Made by a program: the position numbers and the translations under genes
Source of the DNA: Oscillospiraceae bacterium
Lineage (GTDB): Bacteria > Bacillota > Clostridia > Oscillospirales > Acutalibacteraceae
DNA length: 64,000 nt
NCBI GenBank assembly: GCA_015066635.1
Contig: SVOA01000004.1
Span: forward strand, 36,314 to 100,313
Direction of reading: 5' to 3'
The notes under the pieces: generated by a model
What the model was told of the DNA's origin: nothing
The model's database searches: none
What the model saw: the letters and a program-made list of their open reading frames with translations, nothing else
Part shown: piece by piece, positions 44,000 to 53,229 of the stretch
Position numbering within the stretch: the stretch's first letter is position 1
Layout: the number at the start of each line of letters is the position of its first letter

Positions 44000-44752
44000 A
44001 TGCCGGAATACAGCGAACAGGATTTAAAATATGCGGCTGAATTCAGAGATGAGATTCACAAAGAGGCGCTTGCGAAGGCGAGGGCGCTTTATCCCGAAAT
44101 TGATACCGTTACAGACCCGCATCCTGTTGAGGACTATTTTCAGGAGCATTGGGACTATCCCGGCAAGCAGTACACGGTAATTGCGATACCTTACGGCTAT
44201 AACGGACGTCAGGCTCTTGTCGATAAAATTGCCGAAAACACTGTCAAAAGCTATCTGCGGCAAAGGGACGGCGGAACGGAAGATTCCTTTTATGAAGTTA
44301 TTGCAAGGTATCCCGACGCCGTTGTTGATTACGCCATAGTCGGTGCCGAAGGACCTTACAGCGAAGCGGAATCGCATTGGAATGCGCTGCTCAAAGGCGC
44401 CTCCCGTATTTTCGGCAACCAATGGAAACTGAGCTTTGATATAGGGAAAATAAGCTCAAGGAAAATAACTCCCGATACGCTTTTTGCCCCTGCCGATAAA
44501 AAAGGCGGGTTGAATTACCGAAAGGCATTTTTACAGCCGCCGCACGGCAACAGTTATACCGATAAAGATTTCGATACGGTCAATACGGCGCTGTTCCCGA
44601 ACGGTACGGAAGGGCTGGAGATATTTGAGTGGTCAACCGAATGGTCCGACTATTTTGACGACGGACACGAGTGGTGGGGGACGCTTTGCATTACCGTTTA
44701 CGATAAAAGTCTTGAACGCTTCGCCGTGATAATGGCTTCGGCAACAGATTAA
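44000..44752 (+). CDS. Hypothetical protein, acidic cytosolic
   Basis: A 250-residue protein, rich in Tyr, Asp, Glu and Trp near its end (WSTEWSDYFDDGHEWWG). No family recognised and no signal or membrane segment. The ATG at 44000 is chosen because CGGAGGAAG precedes it. Flanked by terminators on both sides, so it is expressed alone; its layout, an aromatic-rich acidic protein with no partner, resembles immunity-type proteins, but there is no toxin gene next to it. Confidence 0.55.
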   Translation: MPEYSEQDLKYAAEFRDEIHKEALAKARALYPEIDTVTDPHPVEDYFQEHWDYPGKQYTVIAIPYGYNGRQALVDKIAENTVKSYLRQRDGGTEDSFYEVIARYPDAVVDYAIVGAEGPYSEAESHWNALLKGASRIFGNQWKLSFDIGKISSRKITPDTLFAPADKKGGLNYRKAFLQPPHGNSYTDKDFDTVNTALFPNGTEGLEIFEWSTEWSDYFDDGHEWWGTLCITVYDKSLERFAVIMASATD

Positions 44753-44758
44753 AAAGAA

Positions 44759-44797
44759 AAAGGAACTGTCCCTGTAAAAGACAGTTCCTTTATTTTT
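44759..44797. terminator. Bidirectional terminator
   Basis: A 12-bp stem (44759-44770 with 44780-44791) with a nine-base loop and TATTTTTT; separates the hypothetical gene from the convergent lipid kinase gene. Confidence 0.88.
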
Positions 44798-44803
44798 TGC
44801 TTT

Positions 44804-45622
44804 TTATTTGGGCTGAATTGCGGTGTATTCAGACACGTTGAGCACGGTTTCGCCGTCTATCTGCGCCGCGCAGGGACGGGAGAAACGCACTCTGATTTCG
44901 TTACCCGTAAGCACCTTTACCATATCGGTCTTTGCCGTATGCTCGCCCTTGAAGATAGAGGGGAAAGCCGTAAGCGCCTTGATTTTGGAACGGCAGTGAT
45001 ATACTACAACTGTCAGTTTATCGGAGAAACGGTCCTGGTCGGGAGCCATCTTCATACCGCCGCCGTAGAATTTGCCTTTCATTGTCGGGGCTATCCACAC
45101 GTTGTCAAAGTTGTGCTTTACGCCGTCAACCGTAACTTCGGCGGAGCAGGGCTTGAAGTGGAAAAGCAGTCCCTTTATGGCGATACCCGAATAATTGATT
45201 TTTTCCTGAGGGCTCTTTTCTTTGATTCGGTCCGCAACCTCACAGCAGTAGCCGTCTATACCGAAGCCCATATTGTTGATAAAGAGTTTCTCAAGTCCGT
45301 TGACATAAACGGTGGGCAGCTTCTCAAGATAGGGATTCAGAAGTACTTCCTCGCCGGGCTGTTTGTCTATGTCCGCCAGAAAGTCGTTGCCCGTTCCGCT
45401 GCCGAGAAGGTAGATGTTGTTCTTTACTTCAACTCCCTTTACCGCATTGATAAAGTAGTTTACCGTGCCGTCTCCGCCGACAAGCACAACCTCGTCGTCG
45501 GGGTTCAGATTTTTAAGATATGCGGGATAGTCAATACCGACCGCGTCCACGAGTTCCGTCCCCGTAGGAACGTTGGGTCTGATTCCGTTGTTTGCCTTTG
45601 AATTGTAAAGATAGAATTTCAT
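44804..45622 (-). CDS. Diacylglycerol kinase family lipid kinase
   Basis: A 272-residue DAGK-catalytic-fold kinase: VGGDGTVNYFINAV near 47-60 is the nucleotide-binding GGDGT motif, GSGTGNDF near 74-81 the second. Members phosphorylate diacylglycerol, ceramide or undecaprenol-like lipids. It follows the lysoplasmalogenase gene by 16 bases on the same strand, a lipid-turnover pair. Confidence 0.88.
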   Translation of the reverse strand: MKFYLYNSKANNGIRPNVPTGTELVDAVGIDYPAYLKNLNPDDEVVLVGGDGTVNYFINAVKGVEVKNNIYLLGSGTGNDFLADIDKQPGEEVLLNPYLEKLPTVYVNGLEKLFINNMGFGIDGYCCEVADRIKEKSPQEKINYSGIAIKGLLFHFKPCSAEVTVDGVKHNFDNVWIAPTMKGKFYGGGMKMAPDQDRFSDKLTVVVYHCRSKIKALTAFPSIFKGEHTAKTDMVKVLTGNEIRVRFSRPCAAQIDGETVLNVSEYTAIQPK

Positions 45623-45638
45623 ATTATACCTCCCTTTT

Positions 45639-46283
45639 TTATAACAGTCCCAAAACGATCAGAAGCTCTCCGACCGAATATGTGAGCATTACAATAAAAT
45701 GCGTTTTAAGCCGTCCGTCCTTTTTGAAACGGACAAAGAAAAGAGTTGTATCCGAAACAAAGAAAAGCGCCGCGCCGACCGCCGTGATAATTGTCGCGGG
45801 GGTTGGGTTGCTGACAAGGCGGAAAATGGCAAAGCAATTCATCGCGCCGTTGATGAGCAGATACAGAAACATAGGATAGAACAGCGTCTTGGGAAGGTGC
45901 GGCTTGAGCTTTGAAAAGATAAAAGCCACCGTAACTGCAAAAAACACAGACAGCAAAGCTATCAGCACGGCGGGAATTGAGGCAAAGACTATGTCCCTGC
46001 AATAGCCTGCTATAAAGAAGGCGTGGCTTATCATAAAGGCAATTCCGCCTGCCGTGAACCACTTGACGCCCTTCGGGATAAGCAGAACGTCCCCGAGCCA
46101 GCTGAAAAACAGCGCAAGAATTATAAAGATATTCACAAAGCGCGCCGTAAGCACATAGAAGCCGAGCAGCGACAGCAGTATAAACGGCTTGGTAATATTA
46201 CGCAGTTTTGTGTTCTTTTTGCAGGACGCGTACAAATGCACGGCTGTCGTAGCAAGAAAGACCGCAATAAAAACATAATTCAT
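45639..46283 (-). CDS. Lysoplasmalogenase (YhhN family)
   Basis: A 214-residue protein with about eight helices. SWLGDVLLI and the conserved polar residues between helices match the YhhN/TMEM86 family, which cleaves the vinyl ether bond of lysoplasmalogens. Anaerobic clostridia make plasmalogens, so the role fits. The ATG at 46283 is preferred, with AAGGAGGGG before it. Upstream of the lipid kinase gene in one operon. Confidence 0.82.
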   Translation of the reverse strand: MNYVFIAVFLATTAVHLYASCKKNTKLRNITKPFILLSLLGFYVLTARFVNIFIILALFFSWLGDVLLIPKGVKWFTAGGIAFMISHAFFIAGYCRDIVFASIPAVLIALLSVFFAVTVAFIFSKLKPHLPKTLFYPMFLYLLINGAMNCFAIFRLVSNPTPATIITAVGAALFFVSDTTLFFVRFKKDGRLKTHFIVMLTYSVGELLIVLGLL

Positions 46284-46386
46284 ACTAACCCCTCCTTTTT
46301 TTATCATAATTATAATAGCACAAAAAAAGAGGGATAACAATATGTTTATACGGGTCTTTCGGACTCGATTTTTATTGACTGAATTA

Positions 46387-46415
46387 TTGTAAAAGAACGC
46401 ATTATATGATAATAT
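46387..46415 (+). promoter_or_regulatory. Promoter of the eight-gene GH4 operon
   Basis: TTGTAA at 46387-46392 and TAATAT at 46410-46415 with a 17-base spacer; 40 bases before the GH4 start. Confidence 0.55.
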
Positions 46416-46456
46416 AAAATAAATATATTCTGTAAATACCGAAAACGGAGGGCATT

Positions 46457-47821
46457 ATGAAATTAGCGGTAATCGGCGGCGGAGGAGTACGCTCGATGTT
46501 CCTTGCAAAAAGCCTTGCTCAGAGGGCAGGGGAGCTTGGCATTGACACGCTGTGCTTTATGGACAATGACGAAACAAAGCTCAATATATACGGCAAGATG
46601 GCTCAGCATACCGCGCGCATAATAAATCCCGATATTTCTTTTCTGCTTACATCGGACGCAAAGCAAGCCGTAACAAATGCAGATTATGTTATAACCACCA
46701 TCCGTGAGGGCGGCGACGAAATGCGCGTTAAGGATGAGAGAATTGCTCTTGACCTCGGCGTGCTCGGGCAGGAAACCACGGGCGCCGCAGGCTTTTCGTT
46801 TGCGATAAGAAGCGTAAATGTGCTTGCGGAGTACTGCGAGCTTATAAAAAAATATGCAAAGCCCGACTGCAAGGTTTTTAATTTTACAAATCCCGCGGGC
46901 GTGGTAAGTCAGACGCTCCGCGATATGGGGTACGGTTTTACTTACGGTATCTGCGACGCTCCGAGCGGAATGCTCAATTCCTTTGCCAAGCTTTACGGCA
47001 GTAAAGAGGGCAGCGTAAAGGGCGAGGTTTACGGACTTAACCATCTTTCGTATTTCAAGTCGATAACTCTTGACGGCAGGGAGATTATGCCCGAGCTTAT
47101 CGAAAACGACGAGGCATACGAAAAGACCGATATGCGCTATTTTGAAAAAGATTTGCTCAGGGAAAGAAAGTGTATTCTCAATGAATATCTCTACTATTTC
47201 TATTACAGGGAAAAGGCGCTGAGCAACATACTTAACGCCGAAAGAACAAGAGGCGAGCAGATACTTGAAATCAATAAGAATATGACCGCGGAGCTGATGA
47301 AAACCGATATAGACAACGATTTCGAAACTGCTTTGGGCATTTTTGAAAAATGGTACGGCATAAGAGAAAACAACTATATGGCAAGCGAAACGGGCGTAAA
47401 GAGAGACACACCCTGGAAATTTGACATCAATGCAAAAGATTCGGGAGGATACGCAGGCGTTGCTCTTAAATTTATAGAAATCAGAAACAGTAAAAAGACC
47501 GACAGTATGATTCTGTGCGTACCCAACAACGGCGCAATTAATGAGCTTGAGGACGGCGACGTTGTCGAAATAACCTGCGATATTGACGAAAACGGCGTTA
47601 CGCCTCACAGATTTGACGGACTTGACGCGCAGAATCTTGAAATCATAAGACGCGTCAAGATATACGAAAGACTTGCCTCAAAAGCTATCAGGGAAAAATC
47701 TGTTCAGGCGGCGGTTGAAGCTCTGACTTTGCATCCGCTTGTAAACTCGTATTCTGTCGCAAAGGAATTAGTTAAAAATTATCTAAAGTTAAATGAAGAC
47801 TATACGGAGGGCTGGGAATAA
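46457..47821 (+). CDS. Family 4 glycosidase (6-phospho-glycosidase type)
   Basis: A 454-residue GH4 enzyme, which hydrolyses 6-phospho-alpha- or beta-glycosides by an NAD+-assisted elimination-addition with Mn2+. The N-terminal Rossmann motif VIGGGGVRS, FTNPAG near 143-148, the metal-binding Cys166 and the His196 of LNHL are all present. In most GH4 the Cys is followed by Asn (CN); here it is Asp167, which may affect substrate. First gene of a tight operon. The 6-phospho preference is family knowledge; no PTS gene is present here. Confidence 0.9.
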   Translation: MKLAVIGGGGVRSMFLAKSLAQRAGELGIDTLCFMDNDETKLNIYGKMAQHTARIINPDISFLLTSDAKQAVTNADYVITTIREGGDEMRVKDERIALDLGVLGQETTGAAGFSFAIRSVNVLAEYCELIKKYAKPDCKVFNFTNPAGVVSQTLRDMGYGFTYGICDAPSGMLNSFAKLYGSKEGSVKGEVYGLNHLSYFKSITLDGREIMPELIENDEAYEKTDMRYFEKDLLRERKCILNEYLYYFYYREKALSNILNAERTRGEQILEINKNMTAELMKTDIDNDFETALGIFEKWYGIRENNYMASETGVKRDTPWKFDINAKDSGGYAGVALKFIEIRNSKKTDSMILCVPNNGAINELEDGDVVEITCDIDENGVTPHRFDGLDAQNLEIIRRVKIYERLASKAIREKSVQAAVEALTLHPLVNSYSVAKELVKNYLKLNEDYTEGWE

Positions 47822-47822
47822 T

Positions 47823-48743
47823 ATGGCATTTATTGCAGGCGCAGGCTTAACAAATATTGATTTGCTCTATACGGGAATGCCGAGAATTCCCGACGCGGGC
47901 GAGGAGATTTATTCCGAAGGCTTTGAGCTTCAGCTCGGCGGCGGCTTGCCTGCCACTCTTATAAACCTCGGCAGACTCGGAGTTGAGTGCAAAATTGCAA
48001 CGGGTCTCGGAAACGATATTTTCTCGGAATTTGCAAAGGGCAAATTCGCAGAGAATAAGGTAAGTCCCGTTAATCTTTACAAGGGAGACGGAATACCTGT
48101 AAATATTACGTCTGCCGTTATTTTGAAGGATGACCGCAGCTTTATAACCTACGGCGGGGGCAGTATGAACGCCGACGACGCGGCAAGACAGACCTTTTAC
48201 GAGCTTGCGCACGGGTCAAAAATAACTCTTATGCAGCCGGGCGGTTTTCTTGAGGTTTACCGCAAACTGCACGACGAGGGTACGGTTCTTGTGCTTGATA
48301 CCGGCTGGGATGACGAGCTTTCCGTAAAGAAGTACAAAGATTATCTTGATATTGCCGACTACTACACGCCCAATAAAAAAGAGGCATTGAAAATCACGGA
48401 TACCGACAGAGTGTATGACGCGCTCAAGGTGCTCGGCAAATATTTTGAGAAGCCCGTAGTCAAGCTTGACAGGGACGGAGTAATAGGCGTACAGAACGGC
48501 AGACAGGTATTTGTCGGCAGCGTTGAACGCTTTACAAATGTTGACTCGACGGGTGCAGGCGATGCATTTCTTGCAGGCTTTTCATACGGACTGTTTTATG
48601 ACTGTCCGTTTGAGGATTGCCTTCTTTACGGTAACATTACGGGCGGAAAATGTGTTACCGCGACGGGTGCGCTTTCGGCGTATGTTACTAAAGACGAGCT
48701 GTTGCAGATTGCCTCCGAAGAGCGCAGTCTGACGGAGGAATAA
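47823..48743 (+). CDS. PfkB family carbohydrate kinase
   Basis: A 306-residue ribokinase-fold kinase. The C-terminal signature DSTGAGDAFLAGF holds the catalytic base Asp; the N-terminal half has LQLGGGLPATLINLGRLG, the sugar-binding loop. Phosphorylates a free sugar or nucleoside. It starts one base after the GH4 stop (ATG at 47823 preferred over the upstream in-frame start). Beside a GH4 and a GPH symporter it could phosphorylate sugars brought in without a PTS. Confidence 0.9.
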   Translation: MAFIAGAGLTNIDLLYTGMPRIPDAGEEIYSEGFELQLGGGLPATLINLGRLGVECKIATGLGNDIFSEFAKGKFAENKVSPVNLYKGDGIPVNITSAVILKDDRSFITYGGGSMNADDAARQTFYELAHGSKITLMQPGGFLEVYRKLHDEGTVLVLDTGWDDELSVKKYKDYLDIADYYTPNKKEALKITDTDRVYDALKVLGKYFEKPVVKLDRDGVIGVQNGRQVFVGSVERFTNVDSTGAGDAFLAGFSYGLFYDCPFEDCLLYGNITGGKCVTATGALSAYVTKDELLQIASEERSLTEE

Positions 48744-48746
48744 GAA

Positions 48747-49361
48747 TTGATAAAAAATATAGTTTTTGACCTCGGAAACGTGCTTGTTGAATTCAATCCT
48801 CACGAATATCTTGCCTCCTTCGGCTTTGACAAAGAAACCGAAAATACGCTTTTCGGTATGATTTACGGCGGGCGCTGGAACAGTTATGACAGAGGAGATT
48901 ACAAGACGATAGGTGACCTGAGAACTGCTCTGTGTAAAGAGTACCCCGAATACTCAGACGAATTATCCGAGGTTTTACAGCCCGAATGGGTTAATATTCA
49001 CAGGGTTATAACCGACACTGCGGAATATCTCGGTGAATTAAAGCAGAGGGGATATAAGATTTATATACTTTCAAATCTTTCCGCGGAGAGTTATGAGTAT
49101 ATTAAAAAACTTGATTTTTTCGGTAAAACCGACGGCGGCGTTTTTTCAACCTTTGAAAATGCCTGCAAGCCCGAGGAAAAGCTGTACAGCGTGTTGCTTG
49201 AACGTTACGGACTGAGCGCGGATGAATGCGTCTTTCTCGACGACAGACCGGAAAATATAAAGGCAGCCGAAAAACTCGGAATTCACGGAATTGTCTTTAC
49301 CTCTTTCGGCGAAGCAAAGCAACAGCTGGAGAATCTTTTGAAACAATCGGAGAGCGTATGA
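48747..49361 (+). CDS. HAD family hydrolase
   Basis: A 204-residue phosphatase-type HAD of the glucose-1-phosphatase-like group. Motif I DLGNVLVEF holds Asp nucleophile 8 (its second Asp position is Asn, as usual in this group); motif II ILSNLS, motif III around KPEEK, motif IV FLDDRPENI. Starts with TTG behind GACGGAGG. Its stop overlaps the next start. Confidence 0.88.
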   Translation: MIKNIVFDLGNVLVEFNPHEYLASFGFDKETENTLFGMIYGGRWNSYDRGDYKTIGDLRTALCKEYPEYSDELSEVLQPEWVNIHRVITDTAEYLGELKQRGYKIYILSNLSAESYEYIKKLDFFGKTDGGVFSTFENACKPEEKLYSVLLERYGLSADECVFLDDRPENIKAAEKLGIHGIVFTSFGEAKQQLENLLKQSESV

Positions 49362-50887
49362 ACGAAGGATATTTTGACGGCTCAATGCCGAGAAAAACTC
49401 TTGAATATTATCTTGCACACGCCGCAACCGCACAGAGTATTTATCTGAGCGACACCCTTGACGACGATATCCGCGTGATACTGAAAACGGGAATTAAATT
49501 TCTCGGCAGAGCTTCGGGTATATGGAAGGGAGAAATGCCCGACAGCGAGCATTTTGAAAGGTCAAGGCTTGCGGCACAAAAAATTCACGCAGCCGACAGC
49601 GAAATTATACTTCAGGCGTGCATATTTGAATACATTTACAGAGAAGATGTTGCCTTGGTTAAAATTCCCGCCCGTGTTTTTGAGGCGTTTTCCCTGCCTG
49701 CCGAGGACAGATGCTTTGACTTTGACAAGTGCCTTTTCCCCGAAAATGCAGGCGCCCGATGCGGTATGCCCGACATTTCGCGCGTTGAAACGCAGATGTG
49801 GTTTTATTACAGGGGAATACGCTATATCGATTGCGGATATGAGGCGTTTCATATGGGGCAGATACATCTTTATACTGCCCGAGACAGAGGATACAGAGCA
49901 ATTTCAAAGGTAATAGAAATGCTGCGTGAATACGGCAGAATTCACGCGCGCAGACACAAGGTTATATTTGACGCACATTCGCACTCGCTCGTTGTGAACG
50001 GCAAAAGCGTACTTGATTATAACGCTATGCCGCTTACACGTTATCCGCTTCTCGACAGAGAGGGCGAAAAGCTTGTGCTTGTGCGAGAAGGCAAATCGGG
50101 AGGCGGAATCTCTCCCGAAGGGGTTTACGAAAAGGCGCTGCCGTTTCTGTACGAATACGATAACTGGGGCGGCAGAGATTTAAAAGCCCGTCAGAGCCTG
50201 CCGTACGAAAAACTTGCCTGGGAGCAGTGGTGGGGAGGCGACCAGATTTCGTGGTTCGCATCTCAGGACGGGGAATCACGAAACAGTTTTCTTGAATACA
50301 CCTTCAAGTGGACTGCAATCAACAACCCCGACGCATATTTTCTTTTCCCGTTAAGGCGCACTCTGGGCAACGGCGACGTTTTCTGCAAATATCCCGACTA
50401 TAAGCTTAACAATAAGTCAAAGAGTTGCCCCGACGGGTTTTCGCAGGAGGATATTGCGGCAAAGCTTCTGAAAGGCGGCTATGAAAAATACCGTAAATAT
50501 GCAAACCCTTCGGACATACTTGATTACGGCGCAAAGGATACCGATGATGCCGAAACAGGCGTGCGCTATCCCGAAAAGGTTGTGCTTTACGGCAGCTTTC
50601 AGCCCTTTGTCGGAGCGACGGAAAATGATTCAAACAGTGAGATTACAAGGATGTATTACATAGGCGGCGGCAAATACGCTCTGAGCTTTATAATGCCGTA
50701 CAAGGGCGAATACGACTTTGCCGTTTCAACCTGGGGTACGCTTTCCGCCTGCGTCAGCACAAAAAGCCCCTACGCTTTTTCGGGCTCGGGCGGCAAGGGC
50801 AGACTGAGTATCAAAAAGGATAACACAATAGTAAGAATAACCTTTGAATATATGACAAACAAAATTCAGACAGAAACGGTTGACTGA
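49358..50887 (+). CDS. Large unknown protein of the GH4 operon
   Basis: A 509-residue protein, ATG at 49358 overlapping the HAD stop (ATGA). Not recognised. The N-terminal two thirds look like an alpha/beta barrel-type fold, with Trp/Tyr-rich segments (MWFYYRGIRYID, LAWEQWWGGDQ) and conserved-looking acids typical of glycosidase active sites; the last quarter (about 420-509) is beta-rich, like a carbohydrate-binding sandwich. No signal peptide. A new glycoside-active enzyme is the best inference from its sugar-operon setting. Confidence 0.6.
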   Translation: MNEGYFDGSMPRKTLEYYLAHAATAQSIYLSDTLDDDIRVILKTGIKFLGRASGIWKGEMPDSEHFERSRLAAQKIHAADSEIILQACIFEYIYREDVALVKIPARVFEAFSLPAEDRCFDFDKCLFPENAGARCGMPDISRVETQMWFYYRGIRYIDCGYEAFHMGQIHLYTARDRGYRAISKVIEMLREYGRIHARRHKVIFDAHSHSLVVNGKSVLDYNAMPLTRYPLLDREGEKLVLVREGKSGGGISPEGVYEKALPFLYEYDNWGGRDLKARQSLPYEKLAWEQWWGGDQISWFASQDGESRNSFLEYTFKWTAINNPDAYFLFPLRRTLGNGDVFCKYPDYKLNNKSKSCPDGFSQEDIAAKLLKGGYEKYRKYANPSDILDYGAKDTDDAETGVRYPEKVVLYGSFQPFVGATENDSNSEITRMYYIGGGKYALSFIMPYKGEYDFAVSTWGTLSACVSTKSPYAFSGSGGKGRLSIKKDNTIVRITFEYMTNKIQTETVD

Positions 50888-50890
50888 AAT

Positions 50891-52324
50891 ATGAGTAACA
50901 ACGCAGCTTTTTATCTTATTACCGACTCGCATCTGGTTTCAAAAAACAATTGGGTTGAGGCAAAGCCGATTTCTTTTAAAGAACGCGGCGACCAGATAGC
51001 TCTTAAAGCTACGCCCGAAATACTTGACAGCTTCCTCGACATAATTATTGCCGACAGCCAGACTGATACGGTACTGTTTCTCGGAGACAATGTCAATAAC
51101 GGCGATATGAATTCTCATGCAGATTTCAAAAAAAGGCTTGCAAGACTTACCGAAGCGGGCAAAAAGGTGTATGTAACCTATGCTACCCACGATTACTGCG
51201 GTATGGGCGACGACGAGAATTTTTTTGAAGCTGTGAGGTTTACCGAAAGCGACACGGAACCCATTGAACATATGCCGAAGGACAGACTGTTCGATTTTTA
51301 TTACGAATACGGTCCTGCGCAGGCAAAAAGCGTGCACAGGGAAAGCGGTTCGTATTCGGTTATGCTTTCCGATAAGGTAAAGCTTATTGCCATAATTGAC
51401 AACGGCAACGGCAGAAGCTTCTGCGGTCTTTCCGACAGCGGAGTGCAGTGGCTTGAAAGCGAAATAAAATCGGCAAACAAATCGGACGAAAGCGTATTGC
51501 TCGCCGTTCATCATCCTGTTTTGCCGCCGTGGGAAATATACCGTCATGCGGCTGATTTTGAAATGTACGGCGGATACAGACGGCTTTATGAGATTATGTG
51601 CGAAAACAGCGTTAAGGTAGTTTTCACGGGACACACTCACGTTCAGAGCATAAAAAGGTATGAGGACGAAAACGGCAGGGACTTTCTGGATATAGCCACC
51701 GTAGCGCTTGTAAATGCAGCGGGTAAAATGCGCAGGGTTGAAATCGACGGCGACAGCAGACTGTGCAGGGTTTCAAGCATAGGCATTGATAAAATCAAAG
51801 GAATTGACACCGAGCTTTCGGCTTACGAATATCTTTATTATCTGAATTTTCCCGGTATCTGGGAAAAGCTGATTCCTCTTGCGGTCGAAGATTATGATGA
51901 ATTTTTAAAACTTGCCGAGGGATATCTTGATGAAACAAAACTGAAAAAGCATAAAAGACTTGTAAGGTTTGCGTTTAAAAAGGCGCGGACGCTTAAACTA
52001 TCGACTGCGGCAAAGCTCGGCGGAGCGTGGAAAAAGCTTGACGCCGACGAAAAGAAAAAGGCAAAAAACGGCAAGGTTATTGACTGTGCGTTTGAAATAA
52101 TGCGTCATATTTTTACGGGAAACGCGCCGTTTACACCCGATACCGCAGAATATAAGATATTGAGCTCGTTAGTCTGTAAAGGTGAAAAGCTTGTCAGACT
52201 TTTTAACATAAAAAAGGTCATTAAGTATATTCCCGACGGTTCTTCGCTCAAAGAAATTGCAGACGAATTTTTATATAACAACAGGACAGGCGATGATGAC
52301 AGCATTACCTTCTGTCTGAAATGA
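50891..52324 (+). CDS. Calcineurin-like metallophosphoesterase
   Basis: A 477-residue protein. The dimetal site is complete: ITDSHL (Asp, His), LGDNVNNGD (Asp), ATHD, AVHHP and FTGHTHVQ. The C-terminal 150 residues are Lys-rich and helical with no named family. It is intracellular. Start lies three bases after the unknown gene stop. Substrate could be a sugar phosphate or cyclic nucleotide; not determined. Confidence 0.88.
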   Translation: MSNNAAFYLITDSHLVSKNNWVEAKPISFKERGDQIALKATPEILDSFLDIIIADSQTDTVLFLGDNVNNGDMNSHADFKKRLARLTEAGKKVYVTYATHDYCGMGDDENFFEAVRFTESDTEPIEHMPKDRLFDFYYEYGPAQAKSVHRESGSYSVMLSDKVKLIAIIDNGNGRSFCGLSDSGVQWLESEIKSANKSDESVLLAVHHPVLPPWEIYRHAADFEMYGGYRRLYEIMCENSVKVVFTGHTHVQSIKRYEDENGRDFLDIATVALVNAAGKMRRVEIDGDSRLCRVSSIGIDKIKGIDTELSAYEYLYYLNFPGIWEKLIPLAVEDYDEFLKLAEGYLDETKLKKHKRLVRFAFKKARTLKLSTAAKLGGAWKKLDADEKKKAKNGKVIDCAFEIMRHIFTGNAPFTPDTAEYKILSSLVCKGEKLVRLFNIKKVIKYIPDGSSLKEIADEFLYNNRTGDDDSITFCLK

Positions 52325-52338
52325 TAAGGGGTGGGAAA

Positions 52339-53229
52339 ATGAAATGTCCCAAATGCGGCGGCGAGATTCCTTTTTACGATCTGAAGCCGAATTGCAGACA
52401 TTGCGGAGTAAATATTCTGTATTACACTCAGGACTATCTGCTTGAGCGCGACGCGAAGCGTACCGAGCTTGAGAGCGCAGTTGCGCGTATGGTCGTTGCG
52501 AGAATCAAGGCGGTCTATGTCGGCAGTTTGCTTGCTGTTTTGAGGATGATAGGCGTTATAGGAGCAATTTGCGTTCTTATGATTCCGATATGTACGGTTC
52601 AGTTTAATCTGCCGTTTTATAAGGAAGAGTTTTCCGTCGGTCTTATCGGGCTTGTCAACGGCGTGATGAATGGGCTGTTTTTTGCGCTGCCCGATTATAA
52701 GGACAGCACCCTATTCTCTCAGGGAGCGAATTATGCGATAATAATATCGGTATGGTTCGCACTTATACTGCTTATTGATATTGCGGTATTTGCAGTCTGG
52801 CTGCTTGCGGCGATAAGCCCGAATAAAACGGCAAAAGTAATGAAACACCTTTCGCTTGCGGCGGCGGGAATTTCCCTGATTGCGCAGATTACCGCGCTGC
52901 TTTTCAGCCGTTCCTTTGAAAAATCTCCGTTTATGCTCTATGCGCTCGGTTTCGGCGCTATGGCGAGTTTCGCCGTGCATATCGTTCTGTATTTTATAAA
53001 TGCAAAAATGCTTAAAAAGGGCATCGAACCTCAGTACAGAGAATTCGACCCGAAGCGTAAGGAGCTTCTCAAAAAGGTTCGCAGCGGCGAGGTCAGTCTC
53101 GACGGCTTACCTTTGCCCGTTTTTGAGAGCGAGAAGGAACGCGAGGAGCGTATGAAGATACTCGGAGAAGCGCTTGATGCCGAAGCCGCCTATGCCGCAG
53201 AGCACGGGAAGGGGGCGGACGCAAAATGA
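52339..53229 (+). CDS. Zinc-ribbon multi-pass membrane protein, unknown
   Basis: A 296-residue protein: N-terminal zinc ribbon (MKCPKCGG and RHCG, four Cys at about 3, 6, 19, 22), then about four hydrophobic helices (near 65-90, 125-160, 170-200, 205-225) and a charged C-terminal tail of about 70 residues. The ATG at 52339 is preferred over one at 52321 because AAGGGGTGGG precedes it. Coupled to its neighbours on both sides. Confidence 0.65.
   Translation: MKCPKCGGEIPFYDLKPNCRHCGVNILYYTQDYLLERDAKRTELESAVARMVVARIKAVYVGSLLAVLRMIGVIGAICVLMIPICTVQFNLPFYKEEFSVGLIGLVNGVMNGLFFALPDYKDSTLFSQGANYAIIISVWFALILLIDIAVFAVWLLAAISPNKTAKVMKHLSLAAAGISLIAQITALLFSRSFEKSPFMLYALGFGAMASFAVHIVLYFINAKMLKKGIEPQYREFDPKRKELLKKVRSGEVSLDGLPLPVFESEKEREERMKILGEALDAEAAYAAEHGKGADAK

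Noticed and set aside
44000..44752. Toxin-antitoxin or polymorphic-toxin immunity gene
   Set aside because: Composition is suggestive but no toxin gene or recognisable immunity motif is adjacent, so it is left as hypothetical.
46463..47608. A long open frame of about 380 codons on the minus strand opposite the GH4 gene
   Set aside because: It is antisense to a clear GH4 gene, has no recognisable domain or ribosome site and mirrors the codon bias of the real gene.
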